Source of the DNA: ASV31 sp965229765
Lineage (GTDB): Bacteria > Pseudomonadota > Alphaproteobacteria > Rhodobacterales > Rhodobacteraceae
Assembly: GCA_965229765.1 (NCBI GenBank)
Contig: CBDDJT010000004.1
Coordinates: 186,001 to 250,000, forward strand
Direction: 5' to 3'
Length of the DNA stretch: 64,000 nt
Shown one piece after another: positions 9,107 through 15,624 of this stretch. How positions within the stretch are numbered: position 1 is the stretch's first letter; the number at the start of each line of letters is the position of its first letter. The translations under genes and the position numbers were made by a program. The notes under the pieces are model-generated. The model had not been told where the DNA came from. It did not search any database and saw only the letters and a list, made by a program, of their open reading frames with translations.

Positions 9107-9700
9107 ATGACCTACATCACGCGCGAAACCGCCGGCCAGCCCGGCGCCCCGCTGGTTCTGACCTTTCACGGCACCGGTGGCGACGAAAACCAGTTCCACG
9201 ATCTTGCCGAGCGGCTGCTCTCCGGCGCGCATGTCTTGTCGCCGCGCGGAGACGTGGCGGAACGCGGCATGAACCGCTATTTCCGCCGCACCGGCGAGGG
9301 CGTCTACGACATGGACGACCTTGCAGCGCGCACAGTGGCAATGGCCGCGTTCGTGCACGCGGCCAAGACAAGGACCGGCGCCAGGCGTGTCGTTGGAATT
9401 GGCTATTCGAACGGCGCCAACATCCTTGCCAGCGTGGCGATGCAAGCGCCCGGTCTCTTCACCGAGATTGCGCTGATGCACCCGCTGATCCCGTGGGTTC
9501 CCGATCCGGTGCCGGGCCTGTCGGGAAGCCGTGTCCTGATTACCGCCGGGCGGCGCGATCCCATTTGCCCCGCGCCTCAGACACAGGCCCTGATCGACTG
9601 GTTCGCGGATCAGCGCGCGGCGGTGGAAACGCTCTGGCACGCGGGCGGCCACGAGCTTTTGGCGGAAGAGATCGACGCATTGCGCGGCTTCGTCGGCTAG
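9107..9700 (+). CDS. mhqD: Alpha/beta hydrolase, phospholipase/carboxylesterase family (MhqD-like)
   Basis: This 197-residue alpha/beta hydrolase belongs to the phospholipase/carboxylesterase family. It has LTFHGTGGDENQF (oxyanion-hole region) and the nucleophile elbow GIGYSNGA. The acid residue lies in ITAGRRDPICP and the catalytic His in AGGHEL. Family members paired with MhqO are proposed to hydrolyse ring-cleavage products. It starts 4 nt after the dioxygenase stop, so the two form one operon. No MarR/MhqR-type regulator is adjacent. The symbol is by similarity and context. Confidence 0.83.
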   Translation: MTYITRETAGQPGAPLVLTFHGTGGDENQFHDLAERLLSGAHVLSPRGDVAERGMNRYFRRTGEGVYDMDDLAARTVAMAAFVHAAKTRTGARRVVGIGYSNGANILASVAMQAPGLFTEIALMHPLIPWVPDPVPGLSGSRVLITAGRRDPICPAPQTQALIDWFADQRAAVETLWHAGGHELLAEEIDALRGFVG

Positions 9701-9727
9701 CTGTTCCGTCCCGGCGACCGGTTGATC

Positions 9728-9754
9728 GGGCAGCGCTTGGCTGTCGCGCTGCCC
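9728..9754 (+). terminator. Hairpin after the mhqOD pair, possible terminator
   Basis: Perfect 9-bp stem GGGCAGCGC / GCGCTGCCC with a 9-nt loop, 27 nt after the hydrolase stop. No T-run follows, so intrinsic termination is uncertain. A second short palindrome, GAGACCAGTCTC, lies just beyond at 9758-9769. Both sit between convergent genes (mhqD and znuB). Confidence 0.4.
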
Positions 9755-9827
9755 TGAGAGACCAGTCTCAAAGTGCTTTCTTTCAGGCGAGCGAAAGGAT
9801 CACATCGGCAAACCGCGGGGCAGACAC

Positions 9828-10619
9828 TTAGACGCCTCGCCGAAGCGGCCGCACGGCCAGCGACAGCAGGAACGCCAGCGCGGCGGCGCTTACGATGCTG
9901 GGCCCCGCCGGGGTGTCGAAGACAAAGCTTGCCGCCAGTCCCGCCACGGCCGACAGCGCGCCGATCAGCGCGGCAAGGCCGGCCATCGTTTCGGGCGAGC
10001 GCGAGAGGCTGCGGGCCGCCGCTGCCGGGATCAGCAGCATGGATGCAATGAGAAGCGCGCCCACGACCTTGAGCGCCACAGCAACGACAAGCGCCAGCGC
10101 CAGCGTCAGGGCAAGATGTTCGCGCGCCGGCCGGATGCCCGAGGCGACGGCCAGCTCTTCGTTCACGGTCGAGGTAAGAAGCGCCTGCCAGCGCCAGGCC
10201 AGAAGCCCCAGCACCAGAAACGCGCCGATCCAGATCACGCCGACGTCGGTGGCAGAGACCGCAAGGATGTCACCGAAGAGAAAGGCCGCAAGGTCGACTC
10301 GCACGCCCTGCACGAAGGACACCGCAACAAGGCCGACGGCCAGCGCGGAATGGCTGAGCACTCCAAGCACCGTGTCCATCGGGTGCCCGCGCCGGGACAG
10401 GGCCCATACGGCGACTCCCACGCCCAGCGCCGTGGCCAGCGTGCCCGCGAGGATCGAAATCCGAAAGCCGAGCGCGATGGCAACGCCGAGGATCGCGGCA
10501 TGTGACAGCGCATCGCCGAAATAGGCCATGCGCCGCCAGACGACGAAGGCGCCGAGCGGCCCGGCGGCCAGCGCGACGCCGATTCCGGCCAGAAGGCCAC
10601 GGATCAGGAAATCGCTCAT
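9828..10619 (-). CDS. znuB: Zinc ABC transporter permease ZnuB
   Basis: ZnuB is the inner-membrane channel of the high-affinity zinc importer ZnuABC (ABC-3 family). The 263-residue protein is almost entirely hydrophobic, with seven to nine membrane segments. It has the conserved FGDALSHAAILGVA and family blocks VNEELAVASGI and GALLIASMLLIPAAAARSLS. Length fits the family. It follows znuC by 15 nt on the same strand and belongs to the zur-znuC-znuB transcript, with znuA divergent. Confidence 0.94.
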   Translation of the reverse strand: MSDFLIRGLLAGIGVALAAGPLGAFVVWRRMAYFGDALSHAAILGVAIALGFRISILAGTLATALGVGVAVWALSRRGHPMDTVLGVLSHSALAVGLVAVSFVQGVRVDLAAFLFGDILAVSATDVGVIWIGAFLVLGLLAWRWQALLTSTVNEELAVASGIRPAREHLALTLALALVVAVALKVVGALLIASMLLIPAAAARSLSRSPETMAGLAALIGALSAVAGLAASFVFDTPAGPSIVSAAALAFLLSLAVRPLRRGV

Positions 10620-10634
10620 GCGGACTGTCGGCGA

Positions 10635-11378
10635 TCAATGGTCATGGGCGTGGGCGTGCGCTTGGCCGTGATCGTGATCGTGATCGTGGTCGTGGCGATA
10701 GAGCGCCAGCGCGCCCTGCGTGCCATAACCGAACAGCGCCCGGTATTCGGGCGCGGCTGAGACCACGCGCGGCGTACCCTGGCAGCAGACATGGCCGTTG
10801 AGGCATATGACGCGGTCGGACGCGCTCATGACCACATGCAGGTCATGGCTGACCATCAGGACGGCGCAGCCAAGCTCGCGGCGCAGGTCCTCGATCAAAC
10901 GGTAGAAGGCGGCGACGCCGGGCTGGTCCAGACCCTGCGTCGCCTCGTCCAGCATCAGGATCTCTGGGTCGCCAAGGATTGCACGGGCCAGCAGGACGCG
11001 CTGAAACTGGCCGCCAGACAGCGCGCGCAGGGGGCGGTCCTGCACGCCGGGCACCCCCACGCGGTCCAGCGCGGCGGCGGTGACGGCGGCGTCGCGGCGC
11101 ACCGGCAGCGACAGGAAGCGCCCGACCGACAGGGGCAGCGTGTCGTCGAGCGACAGCTTCTGCGGGACATATCCGATGCGCAGACCCCGGCGGCGCGTGA
11201 CCCGGCCCGAGACCGGCGGCACAACACCCATGAGCGCGCGCAAGAGGCTGGACTTGCCCGACCCGTTGGGGCCGACAAGGGTGACGATCTCTCCGGGGGT
11301 AATGGTCAGGGTAACGTCGTGCAGCACCTCTGTCCCGCCGTAGGAGATGGTCAGGTGGTCGGCGGCGATCAGGCTCAT
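10635..11378 (-). CDS. znuC: Zinc ABC transporter ATP-binding protein ZnuC with His-rich tail
   Basis: ZnuC powers zinc import. The 247-residue ATPase has Walker A GPNGSGKSSLLRAL, the signature LSGGQFQRVLLARA, Walker B EILMLDEATQGLD and a switch His in MVSHDLHVVMS. Its last residues form an unusual His/Asp run, HDHDHDHDHGQAHAHAHDH, a likely metal-buffering tail. I chose the start at 11378 (MSLIAADHLT) because it overlaps the zur stop as ATGA; an upstream in-frame ATG lies inside zur. It is followed by znuB after 15 nt. Confidence 0.95.
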   Translation of the reverse strand: MSLIAADHLTISYGGTEVLHDVTLTITPGEIVTLVGPNGSGKSSLLRALMGVVPPVSGRVTRRRGLRIGYVPQKLSLDDTLPLSVGRFLSLPVRRDAAVTAAALDRVGVPGVQDRPLRALSGGQFQRVLLARAILGDPEILMLDEATQGLDQPGVAAFYRLIEDLRRELGCAVLMVSHDLHVVMSASDRVICLNGHVCCQGTPRVVSAAPEYRALFGYGTQGALALYRHDHDHDHDHGQAHAHAHDH

Positions 11379-11857
11379 TCGGGGGCGCAGGCGGGGCAAA
11401 GGCCCACCGCCTCTATGTTACTGCGTTCCACCGCAAAGCCAAGGCTTCGGGCGGTGGCGTCCAACGCCGCGCGCACTGGTTCCCCCGGTGTCTCTGCCAC
11501 CGCATTGCAGCCGGTGCAGATCAGAAAGACCGGCGCGTGACTGTGATCGGGATGCATGCAGGCGGCAAAGGCGTTGAGCCGCCGGATGCGGTGGGCAAAA
11601 CCATGGTCCACAAGGAAATCGAGCGCCCGGTAGGCGACGGGTGGCTGTGCGCCGAACCCGTCCTGTGCCAGCCGTTCCAGCACGTCATAGGCGCCCATCG
11701 CGCGGTGCTCTTCCAGAAGAATCTCCAACGTACGGCGGCGTACTGGCGTCAGGCGAAGGCCACGGTCGCGTGCCGCGCGCTCGACAGCAGCCAGAACGTC
11801 ATGTCGGCATCCGGCATGATCGTGACGTTCGAACGCACTGGCGTGAGGATCGGGCAT
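11375..11857 (-). CDS. zur: Zinc uptake regulator Zur (Fur family)
   Basis: Zur represses zinc uptake genes when loaded with zinc. The 160-residue protein has the Fur-family winged helix (RLTPVRRRTLEILLEEHRAMGAYDVLERL, then PPVAYRALDFLVDHGF). The dimerisation domain has HPDHSHAPVFLICTGC and a second pair in GLCPAC, so the CxxC...CxxC structural zinc site is intact. It is first in zur-znuC-znuB and overlaps znuC by 4 nt. A Zur-type palindrome lies just upstream (11871-11885), so autoregulation is likely. Confidence 0.94.
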   Translation of the reverse strand: MPDPHASAFERHDHAGCRHDVLAAVERAARDRGLRLTPVRRRTLEILLEEHRAMGAYDVLERLAQDGFGAQPPVAYRALDFLVDHGFAHRIRRLNAFAACMHPDHSHAPVFLICTGCNAVAETPGEPVRAALDATARSLGFAVERSNIEAVGLCPACAPE

Positions 11858-11870
11858 TGCAATCGGCCTG

Positions 11871-11885
11871 TGTTATACTATTACA
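11871..11885. promoter_or_regulatory. Zur operator between zur and znuA
   Basis: TGTTATACTATTACA is a near-perfect inverted repeat: six of seven bases per arm match around a central base. It fits the alphaproteobacterial Zur box, GTTATAnTATAAC type, as I know it. It lies 13 nt upstream of the zur start and 43 nt upstream of znuA. It is AT-rich in an otherwise GC-rich stretch and can control both directions. Confidence 0.8.
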
Positions 11886-11928
11886 TATCATTCTAGGTGA
11901 TCCCCCGTCACTCTACAAGGAACAGACG

Positions 11929-12861
11929 ATGCGCATGTTGCTGCTCTTTCCCCTGCTTGCCCTGCCCGCCCGTGCGGAGGTGCCCAGTATCGTCACCGAC
12001 ATCGCGCCGGTACAGGCGATCGCAGCGGCGGTCATGGGGGACGCGGGCGCGCCGCACCTGTTGATCGAAGGGCAGGCCGACCCGCATCACGTTCAGCTTC
12101 GCCCCTCCGAGGCGCGCCGGCTGGCAGAAGCCGGCGCGCTTGTCTGGGTCGGCCCCGCGCTGACCCCGTGGCTGGAGGACGCGCGCCAGGGGCTGGCCCC
12201 GGAAGCGGAAAGCCTTGTTCTTCTGGAAGCCGAAGGGGTCATCGCACGGAAGCCGATGTTCGGCGGGCACGACCATGACCACGCCAAGGACGCACGCGCG
12301 GAAGACCACGAGGACAAGGCACATGAAGACGAGGCGCATGGGGGCGGCGACCCGCACGCATGGCTCGACCCGATGAACGCGGTCGCCTGGGCGCGGGCCA
12401 TCGCGGGGATGCTTGGAACGCTCGACCCCGCGAACGGCGCGGCCTATGCCGCAAACGCCGAGGCCTTCGCGCAAGAGACAGAGGCGCTGGTGGCCGAACT
12501 GACCGCCACGCTGGCCCCCGTGCGCGACCGCGCTGTGATCGTCCAGCACGACGCCTATGCCCATTTCGCCGACCGTTTCGGCCTGACAGTGGCCGGCAGC
12601 ATCGGCGACAGCGACGCGGCGGCACGCGGCGCGGCATCACTGATCCGGCTGGAGGCACATATCGATGCGGGCAACATCGCTTGCCTTCTGACCGAGGTGC
12701 AGCAGCCCACCGCGCTGGCCGACCGCCTGCTGGAAGGCCATGACGTCGCGCGCGGCGTGCTGGACCCGCTGGGCACGGATGGCACGCCCGGGGCCGGCGG
12801 CTATGCCACGCTGATGCGCCAGCTTGCCGCCGACTGGGCCGCCTGCGCCGAGGCCGGTTGA
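11929..12861 (+). CDS. znuA: Zinc ABC transporter substrate-binding protein ZnuA
   Basis: ZnuA is the periplasmic zinc-binding protein of ZnuABC (cluster A-I binding protein). The start at 11929 gives a short signal peptide (MRMLLLFPLLALPARA); the frame is open further upstream but only through the promoter and antisense to zur. Zinc ligands expected for the family are visible: ADPHHVQLRPSEA, the His-rich charged loop near GGHDHDHAKDA, GDPHAWLDPMNA, and VQHDAYAHFADRFGL. Length is 310 residues. It diverges from zur-znuCB with the Zur box in between. Confidence 0.95.
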   Translation: MRMLLLFPLLALPARAEVPSIVTDIAPVQAIAAAVMGDAGAPHLLIEGQADPHHVQLRPSEARRLAEAGALVWVGPALTPWLEDARQGLAPEAESLVLLEAEGVIARKPMFGGHDHDHAKDARAEDHEDKAHEDEAHGGGDPHAWLDPMNAVAWARAIAGMLGTLDPANGAAYAANAEAFAQETEALVAELTATLAPVRDRAVIVQHDAYAHFADRFGLTVAGSIGDSDAAARGAASLIRLEAHIDAGNIACLLTEVQQPTALADRLLEGHDVARGVLDPLGTDGTPGAGGYATLMRQLAADWAACAEAG

Positions 12862-12918
12862 CAGCGGCGGGGCACGGACAGAACCTGCGGCCTGCACATG
12901 GCGGCGGGGAGGACAGGC

Positions 12919-13683
12919 ATGGGTGCGATCCATCCGGATCTCAGGGAGGCGTCGGTGTTCATCACCGGGGGCGGCGCGGGCATCGGTGCCGCGCTGACCG
13001 ACGGGTTCATGGCGCAGGGCGCGCGGGTGGCCTTCGTGCAACGCTCTGACGCCAGCGCCTTTGCCAACGAGATGGAGGCGCGGCACGGCGTTCGCCCGCT
13101 GGCACTGGAATGCGACGTCACCGACATCGGCGCGCTGCGCGCAGCCATCGACGCGGCGGCGGGCGCGCATGGGCCCATCCGCGTGCTGGTGAACAACGCC
13201 GCCAACGACCAGCGGCACGCCACGCTCGACGTGGACGAGGCGTTCTGGGACTGGTCGATGGCGGTGAACCTGAAGCACTACTTCTTCGCCTGCCAGGCGG
13301 TTCTGCCGGGGATGCGGCAGCTGGGCGGCGGATCGATCGTCAACTTTTCGTCCGTGTCCTACATGATGGGGAACGCGGGCTACCCCGTCTACACGACCGC
13401 GAACGCCGGGATCACGGGCCTGACGCGGTCCTTGGCGCGCGAGTTCGGGTCCGACCGCATCCGCGTCAACGCGCTGATGCCGGGCTGGGTGATGACGGAC
13501 CGGCAAAAGCGCCTTTGGGTGTCCCCCGAAACGCTGGAACCGCACCTTGCGCGGCAATGCCTGCCGGACCTGCTGGACCCCGAGGACATCGTGGGCGGCA
13601 CGCTGTTCCTGGCCTCGGACGTCAGCCGGATGATGACCGGGCAGGCGCTGGTGATCGACGGCGGCGTGGTGGTGACGGGATGA
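12919..13683 (+). CDS. Short-chain dehydrogenase, probable aldose 1-dehydrogenase, catalytic Lys replaced
   Basis: A 254-residue SDR protein similar in overall pattern to Caulobacter D-xylose dehydrogenase and to galactose/arabinose dehydrogenases. It has the cofactor motif VFITGGGAGIGAAL, the NNA motif VLVNNAAND, Ser in NFSSVSYM, and Tyr in VYTTANAG. In the usual YxxxK active site the Lys is here Asn (codon AAC), which is unexpected. The start at 12919 follows GGGGAGGA; an ATG 21 nt upstream has no such site. It overlaps the SMP-30 gene by 4 nt, and a mutarotase follows. This context supports oxidation of an aldose to its lactone, but activity is in doubt given the missing Lys. Confidence 0.8.
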   Translation: MGAIHPDLREASVFITGGGAGIGAALTDGFMAQGARVAFVQRSDASAFANEMEARHGVRPLALECDVTDIGALRAAIDAAAGAHGPIRVLVNNAANDQRHATLDVDEAFWDWSMAVNLKHYFFACQAVLPGMRQLGGGSIVNFSSVSYMMGNAGYPVYTTANAGITGLTRSLAREFGSDRIRVNALMPGWVMTDRQKRLWVSPETLEPHLARQCLPDLLDPEDIVGGTLFLASDVSRMMTGQALVIDGGVVVTG

Positions 13684-14546
13684 GCGGCGCGGCGGTCTTC
13701 GACGCCACCCCCTGCGCCCTGGGCGAGGGACCGCTGTGGCATCCCGGTCGGGGACAGCTGTTCTGGTTCGACATTCTGGCAGGGCGGCTTCTTGCGCGGG
13801 AAGGCAGAGCGACCCGGCACTGGGATTTCAAGGGCACCGTGTCGGCGGCGGGCTGGGTGGACGACACGACGCTGCTTGTGGCGTCCGACAGCGCGCTGTT
13901 GCGCCTCGACCTGGAAACCGGCGCGTCCGAGGTCGTGGTGCCGCTGGAGGCGGACATGCCCGGCAACCGGTCGAACGACGGGCGAGCGGACCCCCGGGGC
14001 GGGTTCTGGATCGGGACGATGGACCGGGACGGCACCGACCCCACCGGCGCGATCTACCGCTATTACCGGGGCGAGCTACGGCGGCTTTTTGCGCCGATCA
14101 AGATACCGAATGCCATTTGCTTTTCCCCCGATGGCGGGCATGCGTATTTCAGCGACACCGTGTCGGGACAGGTGCAGCGCGTGCGGCTGAACCCGGCGGA
14201 CGGCTGGCCCGCCGCCGACCCCGAGGTGTTCCTCGACCTGCGGGCAGAGCGGCTTAATCCCGACGGCGCGGTGGTGGATGCGGATGGCGTGTTCTGGAAC
14301 GCGCAATGGGGCGCGTCCCGCGTGGCGGCTTATGACGCGGACGGACATTTCCTGCGCGCGGTAGAGGTGCCCGCACGGCATTCCAGCTGTCCGGCCTTCG
14401 GCGGGCCGGACCTGTCGACCATGTTCGTGACCAGCGCCCGGCAGGGCCTGTCGCCCGAGGTTCTGGAGTCAGAGCCGCTGAACGGACAGACCTTTGCGGT
14501 GGCGGGCGTGGCGACAGGGCAGGCAGAACACCGGGTGATCCTGTGA
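13680..14546 (+). CDS. SMP-30/gluconolactonase family sugar lactonase
   Basis: A 288-residue six-bladed propeller lactonase of the SMP-30/regucalcin/gluconolactonase family. It should open an aldonolactone to the aldonic acid. Metal-ligand blocks are visible: Glu in ALGEGPLWH, Asn/Asp in RSNDGRADPRGGFWIGTM, Asn in IKIPNAICFSPDG, and Asp in LNPDGAVVDADG. It starts in the SDR stop (ATGA) and overlaps the epimerase start (GTGA), so the three genes are translationally coupled. The order dehydrogenase-lactonase-mutarotase fits non-phosphorylative aldose oxidation; the exact sugar (arabinose, galactose or xylose) cannot be told. Confidence 0.9.
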   Translation: MSGAAVFDATPCALGEGPLWHPGRGQLFWFDILAGRLLAREGRATRHWDFKGTVSAAGWVDDTTLLVASDSALLRLDLETGASEVVVPLEADMPGNRSNDGRADPRGGFWIGTMDRDGTDPTGAIYRYYRGELRRLFAPIKIPNAICFSPDGGHAYFSDTVSGQVQRVRLNPADGWPAADPEVFLDLRAERLNPDGAVVDADGVFWNAQWGASRVAAYDADGHFLRAVEVPARHSSCPAFGGPDLSTMFVTSARQGLSPEVLESEPLNGQTFAVAGVATGQAEHRVIL

Positions 14547-15535
14547 TCCGGCGCTTCGGCGTGCAGGCGGACGGGCGCGCGGTCGACGCCGTGACGCTGA
14601 CGGGCGGCGGGCTGACGGCCACGGTCCTGACGCGCGGTGCGATCCTGAACGACCTGCGGCTGGCGGGCGTGCCCTGGGCGCTGACGCTGGGCGCGCCCGA
14701 TCTCGCGCCCTACGAAGCCGGGATGGCCTACTACGGCGCGATTGTGGGGCCGGTGGCGAACCGGATCGCAGGGGCGCGGACGAAGGTTTCGGGGCGCGAC
14801 TGCGTGTTCGAAGCGAACGAGCATGGCAACCTGCTGCACGGCGGGGCGACCGGCACGCATGCGCAGGTCTGGGAGATCGCGGCGCTGGACGCGGCGTCGG
14901 TGACGCTGGCGCTTGCGTTGCCCGACGGGCTGGGCGGGTTTCCCGGCACCCGGCATCTGCGCGCGACCTACGCGCTGACCGGCGGCGGCGTGCTGGAGCT
15001 GGCGATCGAGGCGGAAACCGACGCGCCGACGTTGCTGAACCTGGCGCACCACGGTTACTGGAACCTCGACGGGACGCCAGACTATGCGGGGCACCTGCTG
15101 CAGATCATGGCCGGGCGATATACGCCGGTAGACAATGCGCTGATCCCGACAGGTCAGGTTGCGCCGGTGACTGGCACGCCTTTTGATTTCCGCGACGCGC
15201 GCGTGCTGATGCCGGGGCAGGGTGCGCGGATCGACCACAACTTTTGCACGGCAGGCGCGCGCGGTGATCCGCGCAAGGTGCTGGAGCTGACGGGCACCCA
15301 TGGTGTGCAACTGGCCATCGAGACGACAGAGCCCGGGATACAGGTGTTCGACGGCGGCAACAGCGTGGCGGCTGGATACACCGGGCATGACGGCCGCGGG
15401 CTGGGCCCTTTTGCGGGCATGGCGACCGAGCCGCAGTGCTGGCCCGATGCGCCGCACCATCCGGGCTTTCCGCCGATCCTGCACGGGCCGGACACGCCCT
15501 ATCGGCAGGTCACGCGATTCCGGCTGTCGCGCTGA
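14543..15535 (+). CDS. Aldose 1-epimerase (galactose mutarotase)
   Basis: A 330-residue mutarotase interconverting alpha and beta anomers of an aldose, delivering the right anomer to the dehydrogenase. Family motifs are present: VGPVANRIAGA, NLLHGG (first His), LAHHGYWNLDG (second catalytic His), FDFRDARVL, and the catalytic Glu in IETTEPGIQVFDGGN. The start is a GTG overlapping the SMP-30 stop as GTGA; no good alternative exists nearby. It is last in the three-gene operon and converges on the oxoprolinase gene. Confidence 0.93.
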   Translation: MIRRFGVQADGRAVDAVTLTGGGLTATVLTRGAILNDLRLAGVPWALTLGAPDLAPYEAGMAYYGAIVGPVANRIAGARTKVSGRDCVFEANEHGNLLHGGATGTHAQVWEIAALDAASVTLALALPDGLGGFPGTRHLRATYALTGGGVLELAIEAETDAPTLLNLAHHGYWNLDGTPDYAGHLLQIMAGRYTPVDNALIPTGQVAPVTGTPFDFRDARVLMPGQGARIDHNFCTAGARGDPRKVLELTGTHGVQLAIETTEPGIQVFDGGNSVAAGYTGHDGRGLGPFAGMATEPQCWPDAPHHPGFPPILHGPDTPYRQVTRFRLSR

Positions 15536-15578
15536 CACTTCCCCTTCTTCTGTTCACAAATACTCATGCGCGCAGCGC

Positions 15579-15595
15579 ACGCGCCAGGGGCGCGT
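15579..15595. terminator. Hairpin between convergent mutarotase and oxoprolinase genes
   Basis: Stem ACGCGCC / GGCGCGT (7 bp) with a 3-nt loop, followed on the + strand by TCCCCC. It lies between two convergent stops (15535 and 15625). There is no strong T-run, so function as an intrinsic terminator is uncertain. Confidence 0.35.
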
Positions 15596-15624
15596 TCCCC
15601 CTACCCAGCCACCGGCGCCGCCTC

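Noticed and set aside
15536..15578. Phrase TTCACAAATACTCATG after the mutarotase gene, reminiscent of short intergenic repeats seen in some Rhodobacteraceae
   Set aside because: Only one copy is seen in this window, so repeat status cannot be supported.
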